Part shown: one piece after another, positions 6,848 to 8,332 of the stretch
Position numbering within the stretch: the first letter of the stretch is position 1
Layout of the letters: each line of letters starts with the position of its first letter
NCBI GenBank assembly: GCA_003556865.1
Contig: PWQF01000145.1
Span: 1-8,332, forward strand
Source: Elusimicrobiota bacterium
Lineage (GTDB): Bacteria > CG03 > SLGR01 > PWQF01
Reading direction: 5' to 3'
DNA length: 8,332 nt
Position numbers and translations under genes: made by a program
The notes under the pieces: model-generated
Told to the model about the DNA's origin: nothing
Databases searched by the model: none
The model's input: only the letters and a program-made list of their open reading frames with translations

Positions 6848-7099
6848 GTGGAAGGGTTTAAGGCAGCAGCAATCTCCGGGGTTTCACCCCAGACATATTT
6901 TTTGAGAAAAAACCTGTTTTCTCGACAAGAGACAGATGAAATCAAACGCCTTGGCAAACCGCAGCTGGTTCTTGAAACATTAGACTATGAACTGTTAATG
7001 AGTCGAGGTAAAAAAGAACTTTACTTTTATCAAGACAACGTAGAGGTATCTCTTAATAGTAATATTTTACTGTTACTTACAGAAAAAAGGGGGAAATAG
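6848..7099 (+). CDS. Doubtful 83-codon hypothetical protein, possibly a gene remnant
   Basis: The frame opens with GTG directly after an in-frame TGA (6845-6847) and ends at TAG. I do not recognise the product. It is mixed and charged, with a central stretch LGKPQLVLETLDYELL and a segment KKELYFYQD that reads like real protein. It has no signal peptide, membrane segment or cysteine. No Shine-Dalgarno precedes the GTG, and starting exactly at the first codon after a stop suggests the reading frame may be fortuitous or the 3' part of a decayed gene. Internal ATG 7001 would leave only a short peptide. It lies 80 bp after the nucleotidase gene on the same strand and could be co-transcribed, as no terminator is evident between them. 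Confidence 0.35.
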   Translation: MEGFKAAAISGVSPQTYFLRKNLFSRQETDEIKRLGKPQLVLETLDYELLMSRGKKELYFYQDNVEVSLNSNILLLLTEKRGK

Positions 7100-7122
7100 C
7101 GATAATTTAAGGAAAACTTTAA

Positions 7123-7176
7123 AAGGCTTACCTCGCAAATGCCTTATTAATCGGTAGCCTATTAATCGGTAGCCTT
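7123..7176. repeat. 15-bp tandem duplication with an upstream complementary arm
   Basis: TATTAATCGGTAGCC occurs twice in direct tandem (7145-7159 and 7160-7174). Upstream, AAGGCTTACC (7123-7132) is complementary, with one bulged T, to GGTAGCCTT at 7168-7176 in the second copy, and almost as well to GGTAGCCTA at 7153-7161 in the first. The duplication therefore offers two alternative hairpin partners for one arm. The original single-copy hairpin may have been a transcription or RNA-processing signal after the 6848-7099 frame. No T run follows directly. The repeat is exact; its function is unknown. Confidence 0.6.
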
Positions 7177-7226
7177 GAAAGATTATAGTGGTTTTATTAT
7201 AATTTTCTAACTATTAAAGGGATAAT

Positions 7227-7248
7227 AACCCCTTGTTTAATTGGGGTT
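7227..7248. repeat. Small inverted repeat upstream of the carbamoyltransferase gene
   Basis: AACCCC (7227-7232) and GGGGTT (7243-7248) form a six-pair stem with a ten-base loop, about 75 bp before the ATG at 7322. No T run follows on the plus strand. It could be a weak terminator for upstream transcription or an operator, and the short stem makes chance plausible. Confidence 0.3.
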
Positions 7249-7321
7249 GTTCAGACTAATAATTTATCTGAATTTTCCTGAATATATTTTTATTTATACC
7301 ATATAAGCAATAACCATCTTT

Positions 7322-8332
7322 ATGAATATAATAGGTATTTCCGCTCTTTACCATGACAGTGCAGCCTGCCTTCTTCAGTCAGGCAAAATCACTGCTGCAG
7401 CCCAAGAAGAAAGGTTCAGCAGAAAAAAACATGACCCCTCTTTTCCCCGCAGGGCCATAAGTTTTTGCCTGGAAAGCCAGAACCTTAAAGTTAATGATAT
7501 AGATTATATGGTTTTTTATGATAAACCGCTGCTTAAGCTTGAGCGCCTTCTTGAAACTTATCTTTGCTACGCCCCCTTAGGCATCCGGTCTTTCAGCAAA
7601 GCTGTTCCCCTCTGGCTTAAGGAAAAACTATGGCTGAAAAACCTGATACATTCCGACCTGGGATTTGAGGGAAAAATTTTATTCACTGAACACCATCAGG
7701 CCCACGCTGCTTCTGCTTTTCATCCTTCCCCCTACAAAGAAGCTGCGTTTCTTACTTTAGACGGAGTTGGTGAATGGGCTACCGCAAGCTTCGGTATCGG
7801 TGAAGAAAATAAAATAACCATTTCTTCCGAGCTTCACTTTCCACATTCAATTGGTCTGCTTTATTCCGCCTTTACTTATTACCTGGGGTTTAAAGTTAAT
7901 TTTGGAGAATACAAAGTTATGGGGCTGGCCCCTTTCGGAAAGCCAAGTTATAAAAATTTAATTTTATCTGAATTAATTGATTTAAAAGAAGACGGCTCCT
8001 TCAGGGTAAATATGAAATATTTCAATTACTGCGCAGGGCTGACCATGACTAACAGAAAATTCTCAAAACTGTTTGGGGGCCCTCCCCGCAATCCGGACAC
8101 ACCTATTCGCCAGCGCCATATGGATCTGGCCTGTTCAGTACAAAAAGTCACAGAAGAAATCGTAGGACGGATGGCGAGACATGTTTTTAAGGTAAGCGGA
8201 AAAAATAAACTGTGCCTGGCAGGAGGCGTAGCTTTAAATTGCGTCAGTAACGGGAAACTTTTGAGGGAGGGCCCTTTTAAGGAAATATGGGTTCAGCCAG
8301 CAGCCTCAGATGCCGGCGGTGCTCTGGGAGCA
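7322..8332 (+). CDS. NodU/CmcH/TobZ-family O-carbamoyltransferase, partial at its C-terminus
   Basis: 337 codons are present before the right edge; family members are usually about 550-620 residues, so much of the C-terminal part is missing. The opening NIIGISALYHDSAACLL matches the family start and fixes the ATG, although no Shine-Dalgarno precedes it. Conserved elements follow in order: QEERFSRKKHD (28-38), HHQAHAASAF (124-133) with H124 and H128 at the Fe-binding positions described for TobZ, LDGVGEW (D147), GEYKVMGLAP (195-204), LAGGVALNC (299-307) and QPAASDAGGALG (325-336). These belong to the Kae1-like domain that makes carbamoyl-adenylate from carbamoyl phosphate and ATP; the YrdC-like part is in other family members N-terminal or separate and is not seen here. 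The acceptor is unknown; relatives carbamoylate Nod factors, antibiotics or surface sugars. No key residue is missing. It is probably the first gene of a locus continuing to the right. Confidence 0.93.
   Translation, partial: MNIIGISALYHDSAACLLQSGKITAAAQEERFSRKKHDPSFPRRAISFCLESQNLKVNDIDYMVFYDKPLLKLERLLETYLCYAPLGIRSFSKAVPLWLKEKLWLKNLIHSDLGFEGKILFTEHHQAHAASAFHPSPYKEAAFLTLDGVGEWATASFGIGEENKITISSELHFPHSIGLLYSAFTYYLGFKVNFGEYKVMGLAPFGKPSYKNLILSELIDLKEDGSFRVNMKYFNYCAGLTMTNRKFSKLFGGPPRNPDTPIRQRHMDLACSVQKVTEEIVGRMARHVFKVSGKNKLCLAGGVALNCVSNGKLLREGPFKEIWVQPAASDAGGALGA

Larger units (their letters stand above)
6768..7321. other. 554-bp stretch without a confident gene
   Basis: This segment separates the nucleotidase gene from the carbamoyltransferase gene. 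It holds one doubtful GTG frame (6848-7099), a 15-bp tandem duplication with an upstream complementary arm (7123-7176) and a small hairpin (7227-7248). No intrinsic terminator with a T run follows the nucleotidase stop codon, and I saw no tRNA-like fold. The right end is AT-rich and should carry the promoter of the carbamoyltransferase gene. The best -10 candidate is TATAAG at 7302-7307, with no convincing -35. Confidence 0.6.

Noticed and set aside
7145..7174. Start of a CRISPR-like array
   Set aside because: The two 15-bp copies are directly adjacent with no spacer, and there are no further copies or cas genes.

Overview
The window looks like chromosomal DNA of a diderm (Gram-negative type) bacterium of moderate to low GC. 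Two genes encode lipoproteins with clear lipobox cysteines, one encodes a secreted protein with a classical signal peptide, and the legible promoters are of the sigma-70 type (TTGACA-like boxes, two with an extended TGn -10). The M48 lipoprotein class is typical of cell envelopes with an outer membrane. The phylum cannot be assigned from the sequence. There is no rRNA, tRNA, CRISPR array, transposase or phage gene in the window.

Layout from left to right. (1) 1-2148, minus strand: the N-terminal 716 codons of a large secreted, acidic, multidomain beta-sandwich protein. It has a CBM4/9-like module, less clear beta domains, an X2-type module, a SwmB-like module and the start of a second X2 module, and it runs off the left edge. 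(2) 2149-2432: a divergent control region with a legible promoter on each strand and a three-arm hairpin in the leader of the secreted-protein gene. (3) 2433-3221, plus: a compact M48 metalloprotease lipoprotein. (4) 3238-4746, minus: a B12-binding-type radical SAM protein with a DUF4070-like tail, convergent with the protease gene. (5) 4747-4865: a short divergent promoter region. (6) 4866-6767, plus: a CpdB/5'-nucleotidase-like lipoprotein. (7) 6768-7321: mostly non-coding, with one doubtful 83-codon GTG frame, a 15-bp tandem duplication and small hairpins. (8) 7322-8332, plus: the N-terminal 337 codons of a NodU/CmcH/TobZ-type O-carbamoyltransferase, cut by the right edge.

The genes do not form one operon. 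They alternate in direction and each appears to have its own promoter. The left and centre share an envelope or surface theme: secreted adhesin-like protein, envelope protease, nucleotide-scavenging lipoprotein. The carbamoyltransferase probably opens a separate locus to the right. The most notable observation is that two divergently transcribed neighbours each lack one normally invariant metal-site residue in an otherwise well-preserved protein. The radical SAM protein has Phe188 where the middle cysteine of CX3CX2C should be, and the nucleotidase has Lys48 where the His of the D-x-H metal motif should be. I see no convincing new multi-gene system in the window.
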